Positions 18,251 to 25,937 of a stretch of DNA of 64,000 bases are shown piece by piece. The notes under the pieces are model-generated. The model saw only the letters and a program-made list of their open reading frames with translations. It ran no database searches and had not been told where the DNA came from. Source of the DNA: Massiliimalia timonensis (lineage in GTDB: Bacteria > Bacillota > Clostridia > Oscillospirales > Ruminococcaceae); NCBI RefSeq assembly GCF_900186585.1, contig NZ_FYDD01000002.1:186001-250000 (forward strand), in the 5' to 3' direction. Made by a program: the position numbers and the translations under genes. The number at the start of each line of letters is the position of its first letter. The stretch's first letter is position 1.

Positions 18251-19693
18251 ATGAACAAGAAGAAAAAAACGTTGCTCATCGGCGCAGTTGTGCTGGTACT
18301 TTTGATCGCTGCGATGCTGGTACTGCTTTTTACTCAGCCGAAAGGGGAAGAAGACACTTCTTCGGTAGATTCTACGACCTCTTCTGAATCGGTATATCTG
18401 TATGAGGAAGAGGAAGGCAGCCTGAAAACTTTGGAAGTTACCAACAGCCACGGCACCTATACCTTGGAAAAGGTTGGGGAAGAAAAGTGGGGCGTACCTG
18501 CGCTGGATGACTATAAGGTCGATACAGAAATGTATGAAGATGTAGCCGACCGGTATACACAGATGTCGGCAAAGGAAAAACTGTTGGATACAGTAGAAGA
18601 CAAGGCGAAATATGGTTTGGATAAGCCAGGTGCAACTGGGGTGGCAACCTTTGAAAACGGGAATACCCACACTGTCTATGTTGGGGATATGACTCCGGAC
18701 GAGGCGGGCTACTATGCCATGGCAGAGGGCGATGACGCGCTTTACATTATTACAGTTGTCAATGGGGAACGCCTGCTGGGCTCCGAGCTGATTTATCTGG
18801 ATCTGACTTTATTGAATTCATTTGACACGGAAGATGCGGAAAGCTACCCGACGCTTGAAAACTTTACCTTGGAACGGAAAGATCTGGATTATAAGGTCGT
18901 ATTGGAGCAGCAGCCGAAACAGGAAGCTTCTGATGATGAAAATAACACGCAAATGTATGCTTCCAGTTTGATGATGACTGCCCCGATCCAGTGTGATGTG
19001 GATGCCCAGCGCGCGGATGAAGAAATGATCATGACCCTGTTTGGCTTGGAAGCAGAAGAAGCAGTTGCGTTGGACGCTGATTCCGTCAAAGAAAAATATG
19101 GGTTGGACGATCCGTTTGCGAAGATCCATCTGGAATACGATGGGCGAAGTGTGGATATGGCCTTTGGAGATAAGGCGGATGACGAGTCCTATTACATGAC
19201 ATTTGGCAAGAACAATGTTGTTTACCGGGTAAAAGCGGAAAGTGTCGCTGCTTTAACGGTAGATCCTAATAATTTGATCTCCCGTCTGTCTATCCTGCCG
19301 TACATCGATGATGTCAGCAAGGTAAAAATCCGTTTCCAGGATAAGACCTATGAATATGTTTTAGACGGGGAAGATGATGACTTATCTGTGTCGATCGATG
19401 GCAAAACCGTTGATACTGATAACTTTAAACAGTTGTATCAGTTGATCCTCAATCCGAGTTTGAATGCGATCTATTTGGGAGAACAACTGTCTGATCCTGC
19501 GGTCAAGATCACCTTTGAATACCGTGATGGTTCTGACCCTGATGTCGTCAGCATGTACAATGATGGCGGCCGGCAGATGGTATTTGGGATTAACGGAGTT
19601 GTTAACCGTACAGGACGGAGCGCATATCTGGATAAATTGGAGAAAGAAATTCAAAATCTGATTGACGGCAAAGAAGTCACGACAGATTGGTAA
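18251..19693 (+). CDS. DUF4340 domain protein of the Gld-like operon
   Basis: 480 residues. A lysine-rich start and one membrane segment (about 7-29) are followed by a Ser/Thr-rich stretch and an acidic extracellular region containing the DUF4340 repeats. Duplicated phrases such as DKAKYGLDKPGATG and VKEKYGLDDPFAKI mark the repeats at about residues 115 and 285. It begins 3 bases after the GldG-like gene. The family is known almost only from this operon, so it is presumably an extracytoplasmic partner of the transporter. No enzyme motif was seen. Confidence 0.88.
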   Translation: MNKKKKTLLIGAVVLVLLIAAMLVLLFTQPKGEEDTSSVDSTTSSESVYLYEEEEGSLKTLEVTNSHGTYTLEKVGEEKWGVPALDDYKVDTEMYEDVADRYTQMSAKEKLLDTVEDKAKYGLDKPGATGVATFENGNTHTVYVGDMTPDEAGYYAMAEGDDALYIITVVNGERLLGSELIYLDLTLLNSFDTEDAESYPTLENFTLERKDLDYKVVLEQQPKQEASDDENNTQMYASSLMMTAPIQCDVDAQRADEEMIMTLFGLEAEEAVALDADSVKEKYGLDDPFAKIHLEYDGRSVDMAFGDKADDESYYMTFGKNNVVYRVKAESVAALTVDPNNLISRLSILPYIDDVSKVKIRFQDKTYEYVLDGEDDDLSVSIDGKTVDTDNFKQLYQLILNPSLNAIYLGEQLSDPAVKITFEYRDGSDPDVVSMYNDGGRQMVFGINGVVNRTGRSAYLDKLEKEIQNLIDGKEVTTDW

Positions 19694-19706
19694 ACAGGTG
19701 TGATAA

Positions 19707-19739
19707 AAAGCGTTAGGTCATTGTGCCTAGCGCTTTTTT
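19707..19739 (+). terminator. Terminator of the Gld-like ABC operon
   Basis: Stem AAAGCGTTAGG / CCTAGCGCTTT (one G-T pair) with an 8-base loop and a T run, between the DUF4340 gene and tex. Confidence 0.9.
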
Positions 19740-19755
19740 CTCAGAAAGGATATTT

Positions 19756-21909
19756 ATGGAGATACAAAAACGTTTACAGGAAGAGTTCCATCTGCGAAAA
19801 GAACAGGTAGAGAACACGATCAAGCTGATCGACGAGGGAAACACCATCCCTTTTATTGCTCGTTACCGAAAAGAACTGACTGGGTCTTTGGATGATCAGG
19901 TGTTGCGGGAACTGTCGGAAAGGCTTGCCTACCTGCAGGGGCTGGAAAAACGAAAAGAGGAGGTGGTCGCTTTAATCGACGGCCAGGGCAAGCTGACTGA
20001 TGAACTGGCTCAGGCGATTGGACAGGCGAACACCATGACCGAGGTCGACGACTTATACCGCCCATATCGACCCAAACGGAAAACGCGTGCTTCCGTGGCA
20101 AAAGAAAAGGGATTGGAGCCTTTGGCAGAATTGATCGTACATCAGGACCATAAAATAAATGTGACAGCAGAAGCTGAAAAATTTATTACGGAAGAAGTAC
20201 CAGACGCCCAATCTGCTATTGCCGGGGCTTTGGACATTATTGCAGAGCGGGTTTCTGATGACGCTGCCCTGCGCAAGGAACTGCGCGCGCATATGACGCG
20301 GCAGGGGAAGCTCTCTGCCAAAGCCGTTGACCCGGAGGCGGAGAGTGTTTATACGATGTATTACGACTATTCGGAGCCGGTGTTAAAGATCGCTGGACAC
20401 CGTGTATTGGCGGTAGACCGCGGGGAACGGGAAGGCTTTTTAAAGGTCGGGATCGACGTGGAGGAAGGGCCTGCCCTGCGGCTGATCTCTTCCCGTTTCG
20501 TGACTGGAAAAGGGGAGGCCAGCGGGCTGGTGCTGCAGGCATGTGAAGACAGCTACTCCCGGTTGATTTTCCCGTCTTTGGAGCGGGAGATCCGCAGCTA
20601 CCTGACAGAAAAAGCTGATGAACAGGCAATACGCGTATTCTCTGAAAACTTGGGCAAGCTTTTGATGCAGCCCCCTGTTAAGGATTGTGTCACCTTAGGC
20701 TTAGACCCAGCCTACCGGACCGGCTGTAAAATCGCTGTAGTGGACGGCACAGGAAAGGTTTTGGAAACAACTGTCATTTATCCAACTCCTCCACAGAATA
20801 AGGTGGAAGAGGCTAAAAGGAAATTAAAGGCGCTGATCGAAAAATATCATGTCACTGTGATCTCTATCGGAAACGGAACGGCTTCCAGGGAAAGCGAAGC
20901 CTTTGTGGCGGATCTGATCCGGGAGATTCCAACGCCGGTTTCTTATATGGTGGTGTCAGAAGCGGGGGCATCTGTTTATTCGGCGTCTAAGCTGGCGGCA
21001 GAGGAATTCCCGGATTACGATGTTTCATTAAGAAGCGCGGTATCCATTGCACGGCGCTTGCAGGATCCATTAGCAGAACTGGTAAAGATCGACCCAAAAG
21101 CAATCGGGGTAGGCCAATATCAGCATGATATGCCAAAAGCACAGCTGGACGCCGCACTTGGCGGAGTGGTAGAGCAATGCGTGAATACGGTCGGGGTAGA
21201 CCTGAACACCGCTTCCCAGCCCCTGCTGGCGCGGGTAGCGGGGATTAACGCTTCCGTAGCAAAAAATATCGTATCCTACCGGGAAGAGAATGGTGCGTTC
21301 CAAAATCGGAAAGAACTGATGAAAGTCCCCAAATTAGGAGCTAAGGCATTTACCCAATGCGCCGGCTTCCTGCGGATACCGGGCGGAAAAAATGTGCTGG
21401 ATTACACAGGGGTTCATCCAGAATCCTATCAGGCCGCTGAGGGCCTTTTGAAAGAATGCTCCTTTGAACTGTCCGATGTAGCAGATCAAAAGATCGGGGA
21501 TTTAAAAGAGCGTGCATCTGAGATCGGGCTTTCAACTCTGTCGGAGCGTTTGGGGATAGGAGTTCCCACATTGCAGGACATTATTGCGGAGCTTTTGAAG
21601 CCTGGCCGCGACCCAAGAGATGAGCTGCCAAAACCCTTGCTGCGGTCTGATGTGCTGGAGTTAAAGGACCTGAAACCGGGGATGGAACTAAAAGGCACAG
21701 TCCGCAATGTCATTGATTTTGGGGCGTTTGTAGATATTGGTGTCCATGAGGATGGCCTGGTCCATATCTCCCAACTGGCGGACCGTTTTGTGAAACACCC
21801 GCTGGATGTGGTCAGCGTGGGGGACATTGTCACCGTTTGGGTGCTGGATGTCGATGTAAAGAGAAAAAGGATTGGTTTGACAATGAAAAAACCAGCCGGA
21901 TCCAAATAA
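19756..21909 (+). CDS. tex: RNA-binding transcriptional accessory protein Tex
   Basis: 717-residue cytoplasmic nucleic-acid-binding protein. Domains in order: N-terminal helical Tex domain with IPFIARYRKELTGSLDD; a YqgF/RNase H-like fold starting LGLDPAYRTGCKIAVVDGTG near residue 316; helix-hairpin-helix repeats with NTASQPLLARVAGI and MKVPKLGAKAF; and a C-terminal S1 domain with GTVRNVIDFGAFVDIGVHED. The start at 19756 has AGAAAGGA upstream; the frame opens 11 codons earlier inside the preceding terminator, so that start is rejected. Tex is near-universal and is linked to transcription and to toxin or stress gene expression in several species. Confidence 0.96.
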   Translation: MEIQKRLQEEFHLRKEQVENTIKLIDEGNTIPFIARYRKELTGSLDDQVLRELSERLAYLQGLEKRKEEVVALIDGQGKLTDELAQAIGQANTMTEVDDLYRPYRPKRKTRASVAKEKGLEPLAELIVHQDHKINVTAEAEKFITEEVPDAQSAIAGALDIIAERVSDDAALRKELRAHMTRQGKLSAKAVDPEAESVYTMYYDYSEPVLKIAGHRVLAVDRGEREGFLKVGIDVEEGPALRLISSRFVTGKGEASGLVLQACEDSYSRLIFPSLEREIRSYLTEKADEQAIRVFSENLGKLLMQPPVKDCVTLGLDPAYRTGCKIAVVDGTGKVLETTVIYPTPPQNKVEEAKRKLKALIEKYHVTVISIGNGTASRESEAFVADLIREIPTPVSYMVVSEAGASVYSASKLAAEEFPDYDVSLRSAVSIARRLQDPLAELVKIDPKAIGVGQYQHDMPKAQLDAALGGVVEQCVNTVGVDLNTASQPLLARVAGINASVAKNIVSYREENGAFQNRKELMKVPKLGAKAFTQCAGFLRIPGGKNVLDYTGVHPESYQAAEGLLKECSFELSDVADQKIGDLKERASEIGLSTLSERLGIGVPTLQDIIAELLKPGRDPRDELPKPLLRSDVLELKDLKPGMELKGTVRNVIDFGAFVDIGVHEDGLVHISQLADRFVKHPLDVVSVGDIVTVWVLDVDVKRKRIGLTMKKPAGSK

Positions 21910-21920
21910 ATGTTTTTATG

Positions 21921-21960
21921 GACAGAGGAATGACAGCCGTTCCTCTGTCTTATTTTTATT
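21921..21960 (+). terminator. Terminator of tex
   Basis: Stem GACAGAGGAA / TTCCTCTGTC with a 9-base loop, followed by TTATTTTTATTT. Confidence 0.9.
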
Positions 21961-22105
21961 TGGAAATCATGATTTGGTTTGACAAAATATAACATTTTGT
22001 AATTATTTTTTTATCACTATCAAGAATGTGATATAATAATAAAACTAATAGTATATTTTTATAATATATTTCTATATGTATATAATATGGGAGAGGAAAT
22101 AAGAA

Positions 22106-22180
22106 ATGATCCAGAAATATTATGATCTTTTACAAAGACTGATTTGTAAAAAGATACAAAGCGAGAGGAACATTAGGTAA
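22106..22180 (+). CDS. Possible 24-residue small protein or leader peptide
   Basis: A short frame begins with ATG at 22106 behind GGAGAGGAAATAAGA, a good ribosome binding site, and ends at a TAA at 22178. The peptide is MIQKYYDLLQRLICKKIQSE plus four residues, basic and amphipathic. A TATAAT lies at 22032-22037, about 70 bases before it. It lies in the 479-base gap between tex and the G5/3D gene and upstream of that gene's own promoter. Nothing else was recognised in the gap. Coding is only a possibility. Confidence 0.3.
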   Translation: MIQKYYDLLQRLICKKIQSERNIR

Positions 22181-22283
22181 AAAAGAGAAAAAATTACCGA
22201 GAATTATGTCTGGAATCTGTGGAAAATAGGAAGAAATACCTGTTGTTTTCGTGATAATGCTATATATCATTGGATCGCTTCGC

Positions 22284-22312
22284 TTGACAAAACAGGAAGA
22301 AATCCGTATAAT
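22284..22312 (+). promoter_or_regulatory. Consensus sigma-A promoter of the G5/3D gene
   Basis: TTGACA (22284-22289), exactly 17 bases, then TATAAT (22307-22312). The start codon of the G5/3D protein is 77 bases downstream. Confidence 0.85.
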
Positions 22313-22388
22313 ATTACAAAAGAGTAACAATAGTAACAAAACACTGTTCCGTTTTCCAGAAAAAGGGACAGGGAAAGAGGTATCAAAC

Positions 22389-23579
22389 ATGGACGTACAA
22401 GAGCAGAACAAGGGTACGGAAAAGCTTGATCCCCCCAAAAAAGAACAGCAGGTAAAGCAGTTTGTTTCCAATGCTTATCAAGGTCTTACAGACCAGTTCA
22501 GCAAAATTGGGACAGCTGTTGCTGAAAATACACAGAGTTTTGTAAAGGGCGTCGCCTCTAAAAGGCTGTCACGTACCATGAGCAAGGTTTTGGCGATCGG
22601 ACTGATCGGTACAATGACATTGGCTGTCTGTACGGGACTGACTGTTGCAGACCACCGCATCGCTGTGTATGAGGGAGATGAAGTATATTACCGGTACACC
22701 CCATATTCCGAACTGGAGGATATTCTGGAGGAGCAGAAGATCACTTTAGGAAAAGATGATATTTGTGTGTTTTCCGGATTTAATAGTGAAAATGAAGCTA
22801 GCATTGTTGTGAAGCGCGCATTTAACGTGACTGTCAGCGCAGACGGGGAAACCCAGACTGTCGTGATGGCAGAGGGAACGGTAAAAGACGCTTTGAAAAA
22901 AGCGGGCGTTACCTACAGTGAAGACGATTTGATCAATGTTCCATTAACAGAACAGGCAGTTGCTGACATGAATATTCAGATCAATCGCGTTACCTTTAAA
23001 ACATTTGAAGAAACAGAAGAGATTCCTTTTGAAACAAAACGTCCGGATCAGGATTGTCCCAGCAACCAGCGTGAAGTTGTGACCCAAACAGGGAGAAATG
23101 GGGAAAAGATCCTGACCAAGCAGACACGGTTTGTGGACGGCGTGGAAAAAGAAACTACTTTGATCAAGGAAACTGTTTCCAAGGAGCCGGTTGATAAGGT
23201 GATCGAGTACCGCGCTAAGGTTTCCTGGGGCGGTAGCGTGCTTAAATACGACAGCAGCGACCTGCAACTAGATGAAAACGGCATTCCGAAGAACTACAAA
23301 TATAAGGTGACCGGCAAGGCGACTGCTTATAGTGCGCTGGGCCGTCCAACCCAACTGGTCCCGGGCTGTGTGGCAATGGATTTAAGCCGGTTCCCGAAAG
23401 GGACAAAGCTCTATATCCGTACGCCAAGCGGAAGCTATGTTTATGGTTATTCCAAAGTGGCGGACACCGGAGCCTTTGTACACAATGGAAGCGGAGTATT
23501 GGTAGACCTGTTCTTTAACACCTATGAAGAAAGTTGCCGGTTCGGCGCAAAGACCGTTGATGTATATGTATTAGAGTAG
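22389..23579 (+). CDS. YabE-like G5 and 3D domain cell-wall protein
   Basis: 396 residues, secreted or membrane-anchored. I start it at the ATG at 22389 (AAAGAGG upstream) because the consensus promoter lies inside any longer reading. A 70-residue hydrophilic N-terminus precedes one membrane segment (about 72-95). Two DUF348 repeats follow (RIAVYEGDEVYYRY and FNVTVSADGETQTVV), then a G5 domain and a C-terminal 3D domain. The three aspartates of the 3D domain are in VAMD, VADTG and VDLFF. The 3D domain is related to lytic transglycosylases and Rpf/MltA-type wall enzymes. Such proteins are thought to remodel peptidoglycan in resting cells or spores. Confidence 0.92.
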   Translation: MDVQEQNKGTEKLDPPKKEQQVKQFVSNAYQGLTDQFSKIGTAVAENTQSFVKGVASKRLSRTMSKVLAIGLIGTMTLAVCTGLTVADHRIAVYEGDEVYYRYTPYSELEDILEEQKITLGKDDICVFSGFNSENEASIVVKRAFNVTVSADGETQTVVMAEGTVKDALKKAGVTYSEDDLINVPLTEQAVADMNIQINRVTFKTFEETEEIPFETKRPDQDCPSNQREVVTQTGRNGEKILTKQTRFVDGVEKETTLIKETVSKEPVDKVIEYRAKVSWGGSVLKYDSSDLQLDENGIPKNYKYKVTGKATAYSALGRPTQLVPGCVAMDLSRFPKGTKLYIRTPSGSYVYGYSKVADTGAFVHNGSGVLVDLFFNTYEESCRFGAKTVDVYVLE

Positions 23580-23581
23580 TC

Positions 23582-23614
23582 AAAAAGGCACAGCTTTTAA
23601 GCTGTGCCTTTTTT
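23582..23614. terminator. Terminator between the G5/3D gene and the MATE gene
   Basis: Stem AAAAGGCACAGCTT / AAGCTGTGCCTTTT around a TTA loop. It is A-rich on one side and T-rich on the other, so it can serve both convergent genes. Confidence 0.88.
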
Positions 23615-24962
23615 ATTGTGTTTTTTCAGAAAGCTTAAAATTTTTCCATTTTCCAGTACGGATGTAAAAGAAAGCGACTACGATCGATAAAAAGCTAGCC
23701 AAAGGCGCCGCCAGCCCTACCTCAAATAAGCCGCCGTTTAGCGTCATGACAATATAGGATACCGGGATACGGATTAGTATCGTAGCAGCAATGCCATTGA
23801 TCATGGTAAAGGTGGTTTTGCCGCAGCCGTTGCAGAAGCCGTTCATGCTGAACACAAAAGCCACCAGCAAAAAGTCGATGCTGAAGCTTCTTAAGTAAGA
23901 TACCCCCGCTTCAGTGACCTCTGGGGAAGCGTTGAAGATGGCAAAGATCGTTTCGGGCAGGAGCTGGGACCACAGGAAAAACAGGACGGCAGGAAGCAAG
24001 GCGGAAATAATACTCCAATGAAGCCCTTTTTGCGCGCGTTCCGGCTTGCCGGCCCCCATATTCTGCGCCGCAAAGGTGGCAATGGCACCGGAAAAGGCTG
24101 CCGCCGGCAGCATGGCAAAGCCCTCGAATTTATTGGCGATGCCAACCGCCGCGGAGGCGATCAGTCCCATGTGGTTAATAATGGCGGCGATAATTAAAAA
24201 AGAGATATGAACCATCGTATCCTGCAAGGAGATTGGGAACCCGATCTGGAAAACCAGCTTCAGCTTTTCGACCGATAAGCGGAGCCTCTTCCAATGAAGG
24301 TCTATCAAATGAGTTTGGCGTTTTAAAAACAGCAGGGAAACCACCATGCTCAGCGCTTGGGAACAAATCGTTGCCAAAGCAGCCCCTGCCGGCCCCATGC
24401 CAAGTCCCCCCACCATCAGTACATCTAATACCATGTTGGTAACGCAGGCAATAGCGATAAAGATCAGCGGATGTCTGGAATCCCCGGTCCCGCGCAGAAC
24501 CGCGCTGACCGCGTTGTACATTACCAGAAACAGGATCCCGGCGGAGCAGACCATCACATATTCCCGCGCCATCTGCATGGCTTCTTTGGGCGTCTGTAAT
24601 AAAAACAGGATTCCATCACAGGACAGAAACATCACCCCGGTCAGTATCAAAGAGAATACGGTAAAGGTCAGCAGCATGGTGCTGATCGTTTGGGAAACAT
24701 CCTGCCGTTTCTGCCCGCCGCAGTACTGTGCGATCAATACCGTTCCGCCGGTGGTAAGCCCTACCATAAACGCCTGAATGATCTGCATGACCTGAGAACC
24801 AATGGATACGGCTGAGATCCCGGCATCGTTGGAAAACCAGCCTACCACTGCGGTATCAACTGCGCCATAAAGCGCCTGTACAAAGTTGGCGAGTAAAAAA
24901 GGGATCGCGAAGCGCAGAAGGGAGGGAAGTATTCTCCCCTGCGTCAAATCATTTTGCTGCAT
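23613..24962 (-). CDS. MATE family efflux transporter (MepA-like)
   Basis: 449 residues with twelve predicted membrane segments in the two-bundle arrangement of multidrug and toxin extrusion proteins, which export cationic compounds using Na+ or H+ gradients. It opens LTQGRILPSLLRFAIPFLLA and has the family glycine-rich text GLTTGGTVLIAQYCGGQ. AAAGGATG precedes the ATG at 24962. The leader holds a terminator and a structured element resembling the guanidine-IV riboswitch, typically found before mepA-type MATE genes. If that is right, the physiological substrate may be guanidine or a guanidino compound. Confidence 0.92.
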   Translation of the reverse strand: MQQNDLTQGRILPSLLRFAIPFLLANFVQALYGAVDTAVVGWFSNDAGISAVSIGSQVMQIIQAFMVGLTTGGTVLIAQYCGGQKRQDVSQTISTMLLTFTVFSLILTGVMFLSCDGILFLLQTPKEAMQMAREYVMVCSAGILFLVMYNAVSAVLRGTGDSRHPLIFIAIACVTNMVLDVLMVGGLGMGPAGAALATICSQALSMVVSLLFLKRQTHLIDLHWKRLRLSVEKLKLVFQIGFPISLQDTMVHISFLIIAAIINHMGLIASAAVGIANKFEGFAMLPAAAFSGAIATFAAQNMGAGKPERAQKGLHWSIISALLPAVLFFLWSQLLPETIFAIFNASPEVTEAGVSYLRSFSIDFLLVAFVFSMNGFCNGCGKTTFTMINGIAATILIRIPVSYIVMTLNGGLFEVGLAAPLASFLSIVVAFFYIRTGKWKNFKLSEKTQ

Positions 24963-24990
24963 GGGCTTGTTTCATCCTTTCTGTCCAAAT

Positions 24991-25100
24991 AAAAAAGCCG
25001 GGTAAGAAGTTGGATGTTCCAATCATCTTATCCGGCCTGACGTCATAAAGTTGAGTCGTTCGGCCTGTTGGAATCAGCAGAACCGAAAGCCCTCCGATTT
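24991..25100 (-). promoter_or_regulatory. Structured terminator-bearing leader, probable guanidine-IV (mepA motif) riboswitch
   Basis: Read on the minus strand, the transcript from the promoter at 25107-25135 starts near 25100. It first forms a hairpin, TTTCGGTTCTG pairing with CAGGCCGAA, around 25085-25050. A strong intrinsic terminator then follows (25036-24991; arms GCCGGATAAGA and TCTTACCCGGC, with an inner TTGG/CCAA), ending in six U. The MATE start codon is 28 bases after the U run. A terminator inside the leader means expression is decided by read-through. The mepA motif is a known class found in Clostridia before MATE genes, and acts as a guanidine-sensing ON switch. I assign it by context and general form, not by an alignment. 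Confidence 0.6.
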
Positions 25101-25106
25101 AATTTT

Positions 25107-25135
25107 ATTATAGCAAAGCAAAAAAATACTGTCAA
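25107..25135 (-). promoter_or_regulatory. Consensus promoter for the MATE leader
   Basis: On the minus strand TTGACA (25135-25130), 17 bases, then TATAAT (25112-25107). It lies just after the pflA stop, so the MATE gene has its own transcript. Confidence 0.88.
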
Positions 25136-25138
25136 TCA

Positions 25139-25876
25139 CTATACGGCATTTAACCCTCGCGTGCGGAAGAGCTCTTTAGCTTGCTCCATTTCTTCTGCGG
25201 AAGGTGGTTCCACCGCTCCTAATCGGTAAGGGGTATCAAGGTATTCCCACTTGTAGCTTCCCATTTGGTGGAATGGGATCAGCTCCACCCGGTCGACACA
25301 CTGAAAAGATTTCAGATAATCGGCCATTTGTGCCAGCTTGCCGCTGTCCAGCGTATAACCCGGCACGCAGACATGGCGCAGCCATATCTTTTTTCCGGTC
25401 TGTTCGCAGTACGCAAGCGTTTGCAGCGCGTGACGGTTATCCTGTCCGGTCAGGGAAAGACATTCTTGTGGGTCTATCGCTTTCAGATCCAGCAAAAGCA
25501 TGTCCGCAAGGTCGATTCCTTCTTTGGATACTTCCAAGGGGATCGCGCCGGAGGTATCTACCGCAGTGTGGATCCCATGTTCCCGGCACAGGGAAAGCAA
25601 CGCTTTTACAAATTCCATCTGGGCGAACGGCTCCCCGCCTGACAGGGTAACGCCGCCCCGGCGGATATAGCTTTTATATCCCAGTATTTCCTGCATGAGG
25701 TCATTTGCGGAACGTTTTTGCCCCTCTTTGAATTTCCAGGAATCAGGGTTGTGGCAGTACAGGCACCGCAGAGGGCATCCCTGCAAAAATACCACAAAAC
25801 GGATGCCGGGGCCGTCTACCGCGCCAAAGCTGTCTACAGAGTGGATATATCCGATCACATCATTGTTGTTTGCCAT
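25139..25876 (-). CDS. pflA: Pyruvate formate-lyase activating enzyme
   Basis: 245-residue radical SAM enzyme that generates the glycyl radical on PflB under anaerobic conditions. The iron-sulfur cysteines are in GCPLRCLYCHNPDSW, the CxxxCxxC signature, near residue 33; the SAM-binding glycine motif is GGVTLSGGEPFAQ. I start at the ATG at 25876, 7 bases after AGGAGA; another ATG two codons upstream is too close to that site. It lies 61 bases downstream of pflB with a hairpin between them. Confidence 0.96.
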   Translation of the reverse strand: MANNNDVIGYIHSVDSFGAVDGPGIRFVVFLQGCPLRCLYCHNPDSWKFKEGQKRSANDLMQEILGYKSYIRRGGVTLSGGEPFAQMEFVKALLSLCREHGIHTAVDTSGAIPLEVSKEGIDLADMLLLDLKAIDPQECLSLTGQDNRHALQTLAYCEQTGKKIWLRHVCVPGYTLDSGKLAQMADYLKSFQCVDRVELIPFHQMGSYKWEYLDTPYRLGAVEPPSAEEMEQAKELFRTRGLNAV

Positions 25877-25893
25877 TATCATTCTCCTATAAG

Positions 25894-25923
25894 AATCGGG
25901 ACAAGAATGGTCTTGTCCCGATT
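25894..25923. repeat. Hairpin between pflB and pflA
   Basis: Perfect 13-base inverted repeat AATCGGGACAAGA / TCTTGTCCCGATT with a 4-base loop. There is no T run on either side, so it is probably not a full terminator. It may act as an RNA-processing or stability element that lowers pflA relative to pflB. Confidence 0.6.
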
Positions 25924-25937
25924 TATAATGGTGTAGT

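Noticed and set aside
17933-18670. 245-codon minus-strand frame across the GldG-like and DUF4340 genes
   Set aside because: It crosses two real genes on the opposite strand, has repeated Arg/His-rich low-complexity text and no start signal.
24950-25100. Open frame through the MATE leader on the minus strand (text such as LIPTGRTTQLYDVRPDKMIG)
   Set aside because: No ATG/GTG/TTG start fits behind the GGAGG, and the sequence is explained by hairpin and terminator pairing.
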